From Neisseria sicca (GTDB taxonomy: Bacteria; Pseudomonadota; Gammaproteobacteria; Burkholderiales; Neisseriaceae), in assembly GCF_017753665.1 (NCBI RefSeq), contig NZ_CP072524.1, positions 2,232,001 through 2,296,000 of the forward strand: 64,000 nucleotides of DNA. The letters run 5' to 3'. Positions 8,598 through 18,128 of this stretch are shown here, piece by piece. Positions within the stretch are counted from its first letter, which is position 1, and each line of letters opens with the position of its first letter. The notes beneath the pieces were generated by a model, which made no database searches, was not told where the DNA came from, and worked only from the letters and a program-made list of their open reading frames with translations. The position numbers and the translations under genes are program-made.

Positions 8598-10655
8598 ATG
8601 ACACGCAAAATCCTCGTTACCTCCGCTCTGCCCTATGCCAACGGCAGCATCCATCTCGGCCACATGGTCGAACACATCCAAACCGACGTTTGGGTGCGCT
8701 TTCAAAAACTGCGCGGCCACGAGTGCCACTACTGCTGCGCCGACGACACCCACGGCACGCCCGTGATGCTTGCCGCGCAAAAACAAGGCATTGCGCCTGA
8801 AGACATGATTGCCAAAGTGCGCGAAGAGCACCTCGCCGACTTTACCGGTTTCAACATCGGCTACGACAATTATTACAGCACCCATTCCCCTGAAAACAAA
8901 CAGTTTTCCCAAGACATTTACCGCTCGCTGAAAGCCAACGGCAAAATTGAGAGCCGCGTTATCGAGCAGCTTTTCGACCCCGAAAAACAAATGTTCCTGC
9001 CCGACCGCTTCGTCAAAGGCGAATGCCCCAAATGCCACGCCCAAGACCAATACGGCGACAACTGCGAAGTTTGCGGCACGACCTATTCCCCGACCGAACT
9101 GATCAACCCGTATTCCGCCGTTTCCGGTGCCAAACCCGAATTGCGCGAATCCGAACACTTCTTCTTCAAACTGGGCGAATGCGCCGACTTTCTCAAAGCA
9201 TGGACTTCCGGCAATAACCCGCACGACGGCAAGCCCCATCTGCAAGCCGAAGCCCTCAACAAAATGAAAGAATGGCTGGGCGAAGGCGAAGAAACCACCC
9301 TGTCCGACTGGGATATTTCCCGCGACGCGCCGTATTTCGGTTTCGAAATCCCCGACGCGCCGGGCAAATACTTCTACGTCTGGCTGGACGCGCCCGTCGG
9401 CTACATGGCGTCGTTTAAAAACCTGTGCGACCGCATCGGCATCGATTTTGACGAATACTTCAAAGCCGACAGCCAAACCGAGATGTACCACTTCATCGGC
9501 AAAGACATCCTCTATTTCCACGCCCTGTTCTGGCCTGCCATGCTGCATTTCTCCGGCCACCGCGCCCCAACCGGCGTGTACGCACACGGCTTTTTGACCG
9601 TGGACGGACAAAAAATGTCCAAATCGCGCGGCACCTTCATCACCGCCAAATCCTATCTGGAACAAGGCCTGAACCCCGAGTGGATGCGCTACTACATCGC
9701 CGCCAAACTCAACAGCAAAATCGAAGACATCGATTTGAACCTGCAAGACTTTATCAGCCGCGTAAACAGCGACCTCGTCGGCAAATACGTCAACATCGCC
9801 GCCCGCGCGTCAGGTTTCATCGCCAAACGCTTTGAAGGTCGTCTGAAAGACGTTTCAGGCAGCGCATTGCTGGCAAAACTTGCCGCCGAAAGCGACAACA
9901 TAGCCGAGCAATACGAAAACCGCGAATACGCCCGTGCCCTGCGCGACATCATGGCATTGGCAGACGCCGTGAACGAATACGTCGATGCCAACAAACCGTG
10001 GGAACTCGCCAAACAGGAAGGTCAAGACGAACGCCTGCACGAAGTATGCAGCGAACTCATCAACGCCTTCACCATGCTGACCGCCTACCTCGCCCCCGTG
10101 TTGCCACAAACCGCCGCCAACGCCGCGCGTTTCCTTAATCTGGACGCGATTACCTGGGCAAACACGCGCGAAACCTTGGGCGAACACGCCATCAACAAAT
10201 ACGAACATTTAATGCAACGAGTGGAGCAAAAACAAGTGGACGACTTAATCGAAGCCAACAAACAAAGCATTCAGACGACCCCCGCGCCTGCCACCGAAGA
10301 GAGCAAATACGAAAAAGTCGCCGAACAGGCGAGCTTCGACGACTTCATGAAAATCGACATGCGCGTCGCCAAAGTATTGAACTGCGAAGCCGTCGAAGGC
10401 AGCACCAAACTTTTGAAATTCGACCTCGATTTCGGTTTTGAAAAACGCATTATCTTCTCCGGCATCGCCGCGTCTTATCCCAACCCCGCCGAATTGAACG
10501 GCCGCATGGTCATCGCCGTCGCCAACTTCGCCCCGCGCAAAATGGCAAAATTCGGCGTATCCGAAGGCATGATCCTCTCCGCCGCCACCGCCGAAGGCAA
10601 ACTGAAGCTCTTGGATGTCGATGCAGGCGCGCAGCCCGGGGATAAAGTAGGCTAA
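8598..10655 (+). CDS. metG: Methionyl-tRNA synthetase
   Basis: A 685-residue class I aminoacyl-tRNA synthetase that charges tRNA(Met), including the initiator. The HIGH-type motif is HLGH at residues 19-22. The zinc knuckle CPKC...CEVC is at about 143-159, and KMSKS at about 338. The C-terminal OB-fold tRNA-binding domain (FDDFMKIDMRVAKV) starts near residue 575, as in dimeric bacterial MetRS. One DUS lies inside the coding region at about 9836 and is read as GRLK, showing that uptake sites are tolerated in a variable segment of an essential gene. Confidence 0.97.
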   Translation: MTRKILVTSALPYANGSIHLGHMVEHIQTDVWVRFQKLRGHECHYCCADDTHGTPVMLAAQKQGIAPEDMIAKVREEHLADFTGFNIGYDNYYSTHSPENKQFSQDIYRSLKANGKIESRVIEQLFDPEKQMFLPDRFVKGECPKCHAQDQYGDNCEVCGTTYSPTELINPYSAVSGAKPELRESEHFFFKLGECADFLKAWTSGNNPHDGKPHLQAEALNKMKEWLGEGEETTLSDWDISRDAPYFGFEIPDAPGKYFYVWLDAPVGYMASFKNLCDRIGIDFDEYFKADSQTEMYHFIGKDILYFHALFWPAMLHFSGHRAPTGVYAHGFLTVDGQKMSKSRGTFITAKSYLEQGLNPEWMRYYIAAKLNSKIEDIDLNLQDFISRVNSDLVGKYVNIAARASGFIAKRFEGRLKDVSGSALLAKLAAESDNIAEQYENREYARALRDIMALADAVNEYVDANKPWELAKQEGQDERLHEVCSELINAFTMLTAYLAPVLPQTAANAARFLNLDAITWANTRETLGEHAINKYEHLMQRVEQKQVDDLIEANKQSIQTTPAPATEESKYEKVAEQASFDDFMKIDMRVAKVLNCEAVEGSTKLLKFDLDFGFEKRIIFSGIAASYPNPAELNGRMVIAVANFAPRKMAKFGVSEGMILSAATAEGKLKLLDVDAGAQPGDKVG

Positions 10656-10660
10656 ACGTT

Positions 10661-10695
10661 AAAAGGTCGTCTGAAAACAGTTTCAGACGACCTTT
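10661..10695 (+). terminator. DUS hairpin terminator after metG
   Basis: AAAAGGTCGTCTGAAAACAG with inverted copy and T run, six bases after the metG stop. Confidence 0.8.
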
Positions 10696-10712
10696 CTACA
10701 CGATAACGCGTC

Positions 10713-11177
10713 ATGAACATCACCCCCTTGCAAGCCTGCCACATCGAACCGCTCTCCCGTGCGCTCTACCAAGAATGGCACGACTTCGCCCCGTGGTCGT
10801 CGCTTGAAAAAATCCGTGCCTATTACCGGAAATGTCTGGACGGGGACGGTTTGCCGCTCGCCTTTGCCGCAGTTGCGGAAGACGGACGGCTGCTCGGTTC
10901 CGCCGCGCTCAAACGCTTCGACATGGAAGAATTTCCGCAATACGAATACTGGCTGGGCGACGTATTCGTCCTGCCCGAATATCGAGGCAAAGGCATCGGA
11001 CACGCGCTCATCACCCATTGTCTGCAAACCGCCCGCTCCTTACGCCTGCCCGATCTTTACCTCTATACGCCCGACGTACAGGCGGTTTACGCCAAATACG
11101 GCTGGCGGGAAATCGCGACGCAATGGCACAACGGCGAAACCGTCTCCGTGATGAAACTAGATTTACAGGTCGTCTGA
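10713..11177 (+). CDS. GNAT-family N-acetyltransferase
   Basis: A 154-residue acetyl-CoA-dependent acetyltransferase. The central motif A is clear: VFVLPEYRGKGIGHALI, with the pyrophosphate-binding R/Q-x-x-G-x-G/A loop at Arg91-Gly96. The C-terminal segment LYLYTPDVQAVYAKYGWRE is the usual motif B with an aromatic loop. The substrate cannot be told from sequence. The last codons and stop (CAG GTC GTC TGA) lie inside a DUS, so the C-terminus -QVV is dictated by the uptake site. Confidence 0.85.
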   Translation: MNITPLQACHIEPLSRALYQEWHDFAPWSSLEKIRAYYRKCLDGDGLPLAFAAVAEDGRLLGSAALKRFDMEEFPQYEYWLGDVFVLPEYRGKGIGHALITHCLQTARSLRLPDLYLYTPDVQAVYAKYGWREIATQWHNGETVSVMKLDLQVV

Positions 11178-11227
11178 AAACGTAGAAACAGACATCGCAA
11201 GGTTGCGTCTGATATGTTCAGACGACC
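11167..11227 (+). terminator. Widely spaced DUS pair overlapping the GNAT stop
   Basis: CAGGTCGTCTGAAAACG and TGTTCAGACGACCC are 30 bases apart. The first contains the GNAT stop codon. The loop itself contains GACATCGCAAGGTTGCGTC, which can fold separately. Confidence 0.55.
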
Positions 11228-11304
11228 CTTCCGACCATTCATACCCTGTAAACGCCCTTCGGAAGAATTCTTCCCGCCCGCCCGCAAAAACCGTCAAAAT
11301 CCCT

Positions 11305-11310
11305 TATAAT
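11305..11310 (+). promoter_or_regulatory. Candidate -10 box for murA
   Basis: TATAAT within ATCCCTTATAATTCCG, 70 bases before the murA GTG. A similar string, ATCCCTTACAATACG, lies before prfB at about 12715-12729. No clear -35. Confidence 0.4.
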
Positions 11311-11380
11311 TCCGAATCTAACCGAATCCCGTCCTGCCGGCAGCGCCGTCGGGACTTGTCTCAACAACGAAAGAAACACT

Positions 11381-12634
11381 GTGGACAAACTCAAAATCAC
11401 CGCCAACGGCCCGCTGAACGGCGAAATCATCGTATCCGGCGCGAAAAACGCCGCCCTGCCGCTGATGTGTGCCGGACTCTTGACCTCCGGCACCCTGCGC
11501 CTGAAAAACGTACCCATGCTCGCCGACGTCAAAACCACCCAAAAACTGCTGCAAGGCATGGGCGCACGCGTTTTGACCGACAACGTTCACGAATTCGAAA
11601 TCAACGGCGGCACCGTCAACAACACCTGCGCACCCTACGAACTGGTGAAAACCATGCGCGCCTCCATCCTCGTGCTCGGCCCGACGCTGGCGCGTTTCGG
11701 CGAAGCCCAAGTCAGCCTGCCCGGCGGCTGCGCCATCGGTTCGCGCCCTGTTGACCAGCACCTCAAAGGCCTCGAGACCATGGGTGCGGAAATCACCATC
11801 GAACACGGCTACGTCAAAGCCAAAGGTCGTCTGAAAGGCACGCGCGTGGTGATGGATATGATTACCGTCGGCGGTACGGAAAACCTGCTGATGGCGGCGA
11901 CCCTTGCCGAAGGCACAACCATCCTCGAAAACTGCGCCATCGAACCCGAAGTCGTCGATTTGGCGGAATGCCTCGTCAAAATGGGCGCGAAAATCAGCGG
12001 CATCGGTACTTCCACCATGACCGTCGAAGGCGTGAAAGAGCTGCACGGCTGCGAACACAGCGTCGTTCCCGACCGCATCGAAGCCGGTACCTTCCTCTGC
12101 GCCGTCGCCATGACCGGCGGCAAAGTTGTCCTGCGCAAAGCCGCCCCCAAAACCATGGAAGTCGTTTTGGACAAACTCGTCGAAGCCGGCGCCATCATCG
12201 AAGCGGGCGACGACTGGATTTCCATCGACATGCAGCAACGACCGAAAGCGGTAAACATCCGCACTACCGAACACCCCGGCTTCCCGACCGACATGCAGGC
12301 GCAGTTTATGGCGATGAACGCCGTTGCCGAAGGCGACAGCCGCGTCGTCGAAACCATCTTTGAAAACCGCTTCATGCACGTTCCCGAACTCAACCGCATG
12401 GGCGCGAACATCACCACCGAAGGCAACACCGCCTTCGTCAAAGGCGTGGAAAAACTCTCCGGCGCCGTCGTCATGGCAACCGACCTGCGCGCCTCCGCCA
12501 GCCTCGTCATGGCAGGCTTGGTCGCCGGCGGCGAAACCATCGTCGAACGCATCTACCACCTCGACCGCGGCTACGAACACATCGAGAAAAAACTCGGTCA
12601 AGTCGGCGCGAAAATCGAACGGGTACGCGGTTAA
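11381..12634 (+). CDS. murA: UDP-N-acetylglucosamine 1-carboxyvinyltransferase
   Basis: A 417-residue cytoplasmic enzyme for the first committed step of peptidoglycan synthesis, transferring enolpyruvate from PEP to UDP-GlcNAc. Lys22-Asn23 (SGAKNAALP) and the catalytic loop Cys117 in PGGCAIGSRP are present; this Cys is the fosfomycin target. The start is a GTG at 11381, giving the canonical N-terminus MDKLKITANG; no ATG is nearby. A DUS at about 11822 is read in frame as GRLK. The gene lies between GNAT and prfB, each with its own terminator, so it is probably transcribed alone. Confidence 0.96.
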   Translation: MDKLKITANGPLNGEIIVSGAKNAALPLMCAGLLTSGTLRLKNVPMLADVKTTQKLLQGMGARVLTDNVHEFEINGGTVNNTCAPYELVKTMRASILVLGPTLARFGEAQVSLPGGCAIGSRPVDQHLKGLETMGAEITIEHGYVKAKGRLKGTRVVMDMITVGGTENLLMAATLAEGTTILENCAIEPEVVDLAECLVKMGAKISGIGTSTMTVEGVKELHGCEHSVVPDRIEAGTFLCAVAMTGGKVVLRKAAPKTMEVVLDKLVEAGAIIEAGDDWISIDMQQRPKAVNIRTTEHPGFPTDMQAQFMAMNAVAEGDSRVVETIFENRFMHVPELNRMGANITTEGNTAFVKGVEKLSGAVVMATDLRASASLVMAGLVAGGETIVERIYHLDRGYEHIEKKLGQVGAKIERVRG

Positions 12635-12645
12635 GAGCCTTGTGT

Positions 12646-12693
12646 AAAAAAGGTCGTCTGAAAACCTGAAATTCAGGTTTTCAGACGACCTTT
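12646..12693 (+). terminator. DUS hairpin terminator after murA
   Basis: AAAAAAGGTCGTCTGAAAACCTG inverted with GGTTTTCAGACGACCTTTA, 12 bases after the stop. Confidence 0.85.
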
Positions 12694-12759
12694 ATCATAG
12701 AAAAAAGCCCGCAAATCCCTTACAATACGCCCCTAAAATTTTGAAAGCACACAAGAATC

Positions 12760-13863
12760 ATGGAAGCCGAAGTAATCAACCAGCTCAACAACACCCTGAA
12801 CGATTTGGAAAAGCGCAGCGAAGACATCCGCGTCTATATGGACTATCAGGGCAAGAAAGACCGATTGGAAGAAGTCATCGGCCTTTCCGAAGACCCTGAG
12901 CTGTGGAACGACCCCAAACGCGCCCAAGAAATCGGCAAAGAGCGCAAAATCCTTGAAGGCATCGTGTTGACGCTCGACAACATCGCGTCGGGCATCGAAG
13001 ACAACCGAATGCTGATCGAAATGGCCGTCGAAGAAAACGACGAAGAAGGTTTCGCCGCCGTACAGGAAGACGTGGCGGGACTGGAAAAACAGATGGCGGA
13101 TTTGGAATTCAAACGGATGTTCAACCAGCCCGCCGACCCGAACAACTGCTTTATCGACATCACCGCAGGCGCGGGCGGTACGGAGGCGGAAGACTGGGCG
13201 GGTATGCTGTTCCGCATGTACAGCCGCTACGCCGAACGCAAAGGTTTCAAAATCGAAATCCTCGAAGAAGACGACGGCGAAATCGCAGGTATCAACCGCG
13301 CCACCATCCGCGTGGAAGGCGAATACGCCTACGGCTTGCTGCGCACCGAAACCGGCGTTCACCGCTTGGTGCGCTACTCGCCGTTTGACTCCAACAACAA
13401 ACGCCATACATCGTTCTCATCCGTGTTCGTTTATCCCGAAATCGACGATTCCATCGAAATCGAAATCAACCCCGCCGATTTGCGCATCGACACTTATCGC
13501 GCATCGGGCGCGGGCGGTCAGCACATCAACAAAACCGACTCCGCCGTGCGTATTACACACGAGCCGACAGGGATTGTGGTGCAGTGTCAAAACGACCGTT
13601 CGCAACACGCCAACAAAGCCGCTGCGATGGAAATGTTGAAATCCAAACTGTATGAATTGGAAATGCGCAAGCGCAACGAAGAAAAACAGGCGTTGGAAGA
13701 AGGCAAGTCCGATGTGGGTTGGGGCAGCCAAATCCGTTCATACGTCTTGGACTCCTCGCGCATCAAAGACTTGCGTACAGGCTACGAAGTCGGCAACACC
13801 AAAGCCGTATTGGACGGCGATTTGGACGGCTTCATCGAAGCCAGCCTGAAACAAGGCGTGTAA
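12760..13863 (+). CDS. prfB: Peptide chain release factor 2
   Basis: A 367-residue class I release factor that reads UGA and UAA. The stop-codon recognition tripeptide SPF is in VRYSPFDSNNKRH and the catalytic GGQ in GAGGQHINKTDSAVR near residue 252. The frame is uninterrupted: where E. coli carries the programmed frameshift at CUU UGA (around codon 26), this gene reads RVYMDYQ without a stop. Expression is therefore not autoregulated by the classical +1 frameshift. Full length, no anomalies. Confidence 0.97.
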   Translation: MEAEVINQLNNTLNDLEKRSEDIRVYMDYQGKKDRLEEVIGLSEDPELWNDPKRAQEIGKERKILEGIVLTLDNIASGIEDNRMLIEMAVEENDEEGFAAVQEDVAGLEKQMADLEFKRMFNQPADPNNCFIDITAGAGGTEAEDWAGMLFRMYSRYAERKGFKIEILEEDDGEIAGINRATIRVEGEYAYGLLRTETGVHRLVRYSPFDSNNKRHTSFSSVFVYPEIDDSIEIEINPADLRIDTYRASGAGGQHINKTDSAVRITHEPTGIVVQCQNDRSQHANKAAAMEMLKSKLYELEMRKRNEEKQALEEGKSDVGWGSQIRSYVLDSSRIKDLRTGYEVGNTKAVLDGDLDGFIEASLKQGV

Positions 13864-13875
13864 AACCTAAAATAC

Positions 13876-13924
13876 AAAAAGGTCGTCTGAAAACCAGAGA
13901 TTTCAGTTTTCAGACGACCTTTTT
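13876..13924 (+). terminator. DUS hairpin terminator after prfB
   Basis: AAAAAGGTCGTCTGAAAACC, loop, inverted copy and TTTTT, 12 bases after the stop. Confidence 0.85.
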
Positions 13925-14163
13925 GTTTCCTATCCGTCAAATTAGCCCCGACACAAAGTCATGGCATAACCGACCGCAACACATGGGGTTTCCCTGCGAA
14001 ATAAATGCGCATAAAACCCAATTCTTGTCGGCATGGCAGGCCTTCGGCAAAGCCTACACTGAATATTCAGATCATCTCCAACCGACATCTATTTAATCAT
14101 CAGGCCGTCAATTCAAACAAGCAATGCCCATAGTCTTTAAGATATGGCTTTGCTTTGAAATTT

Positions 14164-15054
14164 TCAGACAGGGGCTGCAATGCGTTCCACCATTCCCACG
14201 CCGACGCCGCAGATACCGACGTGCGCAGCGACAACGGGTGATACGGGTACGCCCTGCCCGAGCCGCCTTCCGGTTTTTTCAAAAAAACGTTCGGCAAAAA
14301 GCCGGTAGCGTTCTTCGTCGCCGCTGTATAGGCCGCCGAGGATAAATTGGTCTTTCGGCTTGTCGTTCATCAGGCTGACGGTATTGGCAATAATGGAATC
14401 AAACATTTTGACATCGTCGGTAACGGTTTCCAAGCGTTCCAAATTGTCTTGCGAAAAGTGCAGGACGTTACGCAATCCGAGCCAATCGCCGAAAGACGCG
14501 CCGACGCGGGAAAGCGTGCCGCCCAAAGAAAGGGACTTGAGCGAAGAAAGTCCGAATACGATGTGGCAATAAGGCTTGAGGCTTTCCAAGTGTGAGACGA
14601 CCGTTTGGGGAGGCAGGCCTGCCCGAAGCAGCCGTTCCGCCTCCATGGCGAAAAAGCCTTCCGGCATACAGCAGGTACCTGTGTCGATAACATGGATTTT
14701 CAATTGTGGAAACTGCGCCGCCATTTTGCGGATAACATCCGCCGAGTCGCTCAATTTGTGACTCAACGTCGTAACGATGGCTTCGTGATAGCCCTGCTCC
14801 ACCAGATAATTGAATGTTTTGAACAATTCGTCTTCGCAAGGTGGCAGCGTGCTGATCGGGTCATCCAGATGATTGGTGCGCCATTCGCAATATTCTTTGT
14901 TGTTCACATCTGAACCGTCTGCATGCCATTGATGATTAAACGAAATGTTTAAATGCAGAATATGTATGGTGCTGTCGCGTCCGGCCATACTGTCAATGGA
15001 ACCGCTGGATGTCGATAAAACCGCACAGCGGTACAAAGCATAAGAACCCGGCAT
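14164..15054 (-). CDS. DegV family protein
   Basis: A 296-residue protein of the DegV fold, a two-lobe fatty-acid-binding family; some members (FakB) present fatty acids to a kinase. The C-terminal segment GVPVSPVVAAHVGICGVGVGM corresponds to the conserved GPVIGTHVGPGALG block, and TLSHKLSDSADVIRKMA corresponds to the ligand-proximal TLSSxLSGTxxxA block. The N-terminus is divergent and longer than usual. No FakA-like kinase lies nearby. The start at 15054 is the first ATG; a shorter one at 14988 (MAGRD) is possible. Confidence 0.75.
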   Translation of the reverse strand: MPGSYALYRCAVLSTSSGSIDSMAGRDSTIHILHLNISFNHQWHADGSDVNNKEYCEWRTNHLDDPISTLPPCEDELFKTFNYLVEQGYHEAIVTTLSHKLSDSADVIRKMAAQFPQLKIHVIDTGTCCMPEGFFAMEAERLLRAGLPPQTVVSHLESLKPYCHIVFGLSSLKSLSLGGTLSRVGASFGDWLGLRNVLHFSQDNLERLETVTDDVKMFDSIIANTVSLMNDKPKDQFILGGLYSGDEERYRLFAERFFEKTGRRLGQGVPVSPVVAAHVGICGVGVGMVERIAAPV

Positions 15055-15263
15055 ACTGTCTCCCTTGAATATCCGACAATGAAAATCTGCTTACTTATAT
15101 AATTTGGCCGCAAGACAAACGGCATTCTAAAATGATAAACGGTATATTTATTATTGTCTATATGATTATTACCTCAAGTCATATTTTAGGATGCCAGGAA
15201 GAAAACCGCTCCATACGCCATATCGTTTACAATACTGGCTTTCAGCCTCAAACAAGGATGCTC

Positions 15264-15749
15264 ATGCAAAAAATCACTCTGATTGCCGCTTATGCCGCCC
15301 ACCGTTGTATCGGCATCAACAATACCATGCCTTGGCATCTGCCCGAAGACTTTGCCTTCTTCAAAACCTATACCACGGGCAAACCGGTCGTCATGGGGCG
15401 TAAAACATGGGAATCCCTTCCTAAGAAACCCTTACCCGGCCGCTACAATATCGTTATTACCCGTCAGTCGGATTATCTTGCCGAAGGGGCGGAAACCGTC
15501 CCCGGACTGGAAGAAGCATTGGCATTGTGTGCGGATGCCGAAGAAATCATTATCATGGGCGGCGCACAGATTTACGCCCAAGCCCTACCGTATGCAACCG
15601 ATTTGCGCCTGACCGAGGTGTCGCTCGATGTATCCGGAGACGCTTTTTTCCCTGAATTTTCATCGAATGAATGGAAAGAGCAGTTGCGTGAAACACACAT
15701 AAGCGAGAAAGGTATCGGATACGCCTTTGTCCACTATGTACGCCGTTGA
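15264..15749 (+). CDS. folA: Dihydrofolate reductase
   Basis: A 161-residue NADPH-dependent enzyme that makes tetrahydrofolate. Visible marks are IAAYAAHRCIGINNTMPWHLPEDFAFFK (split here by function: Met20-type loop MPWHLPED with the catalytic acid), GRKTWESL and the IIMGGAQIYAQ cofactor segment. Start choice: ATG 15264 is preceded by AAGGA at five bases, while ATG 15258 overlaps that ribosome site; the open frame back to 15132 is not family-like. It is the trimethoprim target. A Correia element lies 27 bases after the stop. Confidence 0.93.
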   Translation: MQKITLIAAYAAHRCIGINNTMPWHLPEDFAFFKTYTTGKPVVMGRKTWESLPKKPLPGRYNIVITRQSDYLAEGAETVPGLEEALALCADAEEIIIMGGAQIYAQALPYATDLRLTEVSLDVSGDAFFPEFSSNEWKEQLRETHISEKGIGYAFVHYVRR

Positions 15750-15776
15750 CTAAGCATTTCTTTGAATCCGTATATT

Positions 15777-15881
15777 ATAGTGGATTAAATTTAAACCAGT
15801 ACGGTGTTGCCTCGCCTTGCCGTACTATTTGTACTGTCTGCGGCTTCGTCGCCTTGTCCTGATTTAAATTTAATCCACTAT
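15777..15881. repeat. Correia element 1 (105 bp, short form)
   Basis: ATAGTGGATTAAATTTAAA at one end and its inverted copy TTTAAATTTAATCCACTAT at the other, with the core CAGTACGGYGTTGCCTCGCC...GTCGCCTTGTCCTG. This is the internally deleted CREE form. It lies between folA and the porin terminator. Confidence 0.9.
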
Positions 15882-15882
15882 A

Positions 15883-15929
15883 AAAAAGGTCGTCTGAAAA
15901 CCTGGATATTGGTTTTCAGACGACCTTTT
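15883..15929 (-). terminator. DUS hairpin terminator of the porin gene
   Basis: AAAAAGGTCGTCTGAAAACC...GGTTTTCAGACGACCTTTT, 20 bases below the porin stop and directly abutting Correia element 1. Confidence 0.8.
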
Positions 15930-15948
15930 GACGTCGGCGCAAAACGGT

Positions 15949-17361
15949 TTACTTGAATTTGTAAGTGTATTGCAATCCAACGATGTCGGCGTGGTTTTTG
16001 AAACGCGCGCCGGATGCGCCTTTGCTGTCCACATCGTTGCCGGTGGCGCGGTCAGTGTGGTAGCGGGTGTCGTTGATGTGGATGTGGCTGTAAGCGGCAT
16101 CGAGGACGTGGTTTTTGCCGATATGGTATTTCGCACCGAGCGAGAACCAGATGCGGTTGCCGTCGGGCAGGCTGTTCATGCGGTAGCCGGCGTTTTTGAC
16201 GGGCGAGCGGTCAAAGGCGATACCTGCGCGCAGTTGCAGCGGGTCGGTCACTTGGTAAGAACCGCCGAGCGCGACTTTGTAAGTGTTGCGCCAGTTGGGC
16301 GTGATGACGGTGCGGTCGGATTTGCCGTTGACGACGTTTTTGGTGTTTTCAAAAACCAGTTCCGCTTTGTTGAAGCGGCTGTGGCGCGTCCAAGTTACAT
16401 CGCTGAACAGGTTGAATTTGTCGGTGGCTTTGTACATGCCGTGAACGGACAAGGATTCGGGCGTGACGATTTTGACGCTTGCTTTTTCACGCGGAACGTA
16501 ACCGCGGGCGGCAAGCGCGCCCAAATCCCAAGCGCGGCGGGCGTATGCGCCGTCGGCTTCCCATTCTGCAGAGCCTTTGAGGGTGTGTGATACTTTGGAG
16601 CGGTAGTTCACGCCGACCCGTGCGCGGTCATTGATGTCCCACATCCAGGCAAGTTGATAGCCGAAGCCCCAGTCATGGCCTTTAACTTCGGCGTGTCCGT
16701 CAGATTTGCCTTGCGCGCTGACGGATACAGGGCGGCCGGCGGCGCGTGAAGCAAGGCCGCTGGCGAGTTGGCTAATAGCGCCGGAGGCATCCCAGTCGGA
16801 ATATTTGCGCAATTCGGCTTTGGAATATTGGGCGATCAGGCCGGCACCGAAAGCATGATTTTCATTGGCTTTCCAAGCGACGACCGGCTCGATGTCGATG
16901 CTGGTAAGGCCGAGTTTGTTGATGTTGTGGCGCAGCACGGAATCTTTTTCGTATTCGGTGACAGAGCCGAAAGGGACGTAAACGCCCAAGCCCAAAGTTA
17001 CGTCGTCATTGACTTTGTATGCGCCGTAGAGGTGCGGAACGACGGTGGTTTTGGTGATTTTGCCGCTTTTCGAGCCGGAAACATCGCCGCCTTGATAGTA
17101 TTGGGCGGAATTGGCTTCGTAGCGGATGCTGGGCAGGACGATGTTGGCGTTGACGGAAACTTGGCTGCTGTCGAGTTTGGACAGGCCGGCAGGGTTGTAG
17201 AAGATGGTCGATGCGTCGGCCGCTTCCGCGCCGGAAGAGTTGGCGGTGCCTTGCGCGTTGACCGACTGCGTACCGAAATGGTAGCCCGAAGCGTGGACTG
17301 CGCCGGAGAAGAAGACTGCGCTGAGTAAGATTACGGTTTGTTTAATAGGTGAGTTCGTCAT
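15949..17361 (-). CDS. OMPP1/FadL-family outer membrane protein
   Basis: A 470-residue beta-barrel protein of the FadL/TodX family, which takes up long-chain fatty acids or other hydrophobic compounds. The signal peptide (TVILLSAVFFSGAVHA) is followed by the family mark GTANSSGAEAADASTIFYNPAGL, in which the NPAG turn of the N-terminal hatch is diagnostic. The C-terminus ends in the aromatic barrel signature QYTYKFK, slightly unusual since most outer-membrane proteins end in Phe. The start at 17361 gives the signal peptide directly; an upstream ATG at 17406 is rejected because it starts inside a DUS. Meningococci carry a homologue (NMB0088, from memory). Confidence 0.9.
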   Translation of the reverse strand: MTNSPIKQTVILLSAVFFSGAVHASGYHFGTQSVNAQGTANSSGAEAADASTIFYNPAGLSKLDSSQVSVNANIVLPSIRYEANSAQYYQGGDVSGSKSGKITKTTVVPHLYGAYKVNDDVTLGLGVYVPFGSVTEYEKDSVLRHNINKLGLTSIDIEPVVAWKANENHAFGAGLIAQYSKAELRKYSDWDASGAISQLASGLASRAAGRPVSVSAQGKSDGHAEVKGHDWGFGYQLAWMWDINDRARVGVNYRSKVSHTLKGSAEWEADGAYARRAWDLGALAARGYVPREKASVKIVTPESLSVHGMYKATDKFNLFSDVTWTRHSRFNKAELVFENTKNVVNGKSDRTVITPNWRNTYKVALGGSYQVTDPLQLRAGIAFDRSPVKNAGYRMNSLPDGNRIWFSLGAKYHIGKNHVLDAAYSHIHINDTRYHTDRATGNDVDSKGASGARFKNHADIVGLQYTYKFK

Positions 17362-17580
17362 TTTCTTATACCTGCGTGCAAATAATAAAGAGGTCGTCTG
17401 AAACAAACGCCTCTATCCGATTAGTATAGGTGCTCGATTCTATACCACCTTACCGTTTTTGCCTAATCTTTTCGATTCTTTGCACGGTTTTAACCCTATT
17501 CGATTGTTGCAGGAAAGTCATTTCTCTTTCATGCCTTTGAATTATCGTTTGTTGTGAAACCGACAACACTTCCCAAATGT

Positions 17581-17628
17581 AAAAAGGTCGTCTGAAAACC
17601 TGATTTTCAAGTTTTCAGACGACCTTTC
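17581..17628 (-). terminator. DUS hairpin terminator of pyrBI
   Basis: AAAAAGGTCGTCTGAAAACCTG paired with its inverted copy, 32 bases beyond the pyrI stop. Confidence 0.85.
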
Positions 17629-17660
17629 GCATTTATGCCGGTTCAGCTTTATAACTAAAA

Positions 17661-18119
17661 CTAAGCCTCCGTCACGGAATCGCGGCTGAAGGTTTTTTCG
17701 CAGTAGTGGCATTTGAGTTTGGTCTGACTGCTTTGTTTGCGAACGTAGAAGCGGCTTTTCACCGGCTCGCCGTGGCTGGCGCAGTTGGTGTTCGGGCAGC
17801 GGAACACTTCGGCGATTTCGTCTGGCAGGGTGAGCCGGCGTTTGTTGATGACTTTGAAGTGGTCGATGGTGTTGACGACGGCTTCGGGGGCGAAGAGGGC
17901 AAGGCGGTTGGCGGCGTTGTCGTCCAGCCAGACGCCGGTGATTTTGATGATGTCTTTGCTGCCTTGGGTTTTGCTGGGCAGGTTGAAGCCGACGGTTACG
18001 GCGCTGCCGTAGTGCAGCAGTTTGAATTGGCGCAGGATAATCAGGCCTTTGCCGGCGGGGATGTGGTCGATGACGGTGCCTTTTTCGATGGCTTCGACGC
18101 TGAGTTTTGGGGTTTCCAT
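17661..18119 (-). CDS. pyrI: Aspartate carbamoyltransferase regulatory subunit
   Basis: A 152-residue regulatory chain that binds CTP/ATP and joins the catalytic trimers. The N-terminal effector domain (VEAIEKGTVIDHIPAGKGL) and the C-terminal zinc domain with four Cys (CPNTNC and CHYC) are intact. It follows pyrB at nine bases on the same strand, the classic pyrBI pair, implying an allosterically controlled class B ATCase. Confidence 0.95.
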   Translation of the reverse strand: METPKLSVEAIEKGTVIDHIPAGKGLIILRQFKLLHYGSAVTVGFNLPSKTQGSKDIIKITGVWLDDNAANRLALFAPEAVVNTIDHFKVINKRRLTLPDEIAEVFRCPNTNCASHGEPVKSRFYVRKQSSQTKLKCHYCEKTFSRDSVTEA

Positions 18120-18128
18120 ATTTGCTCC

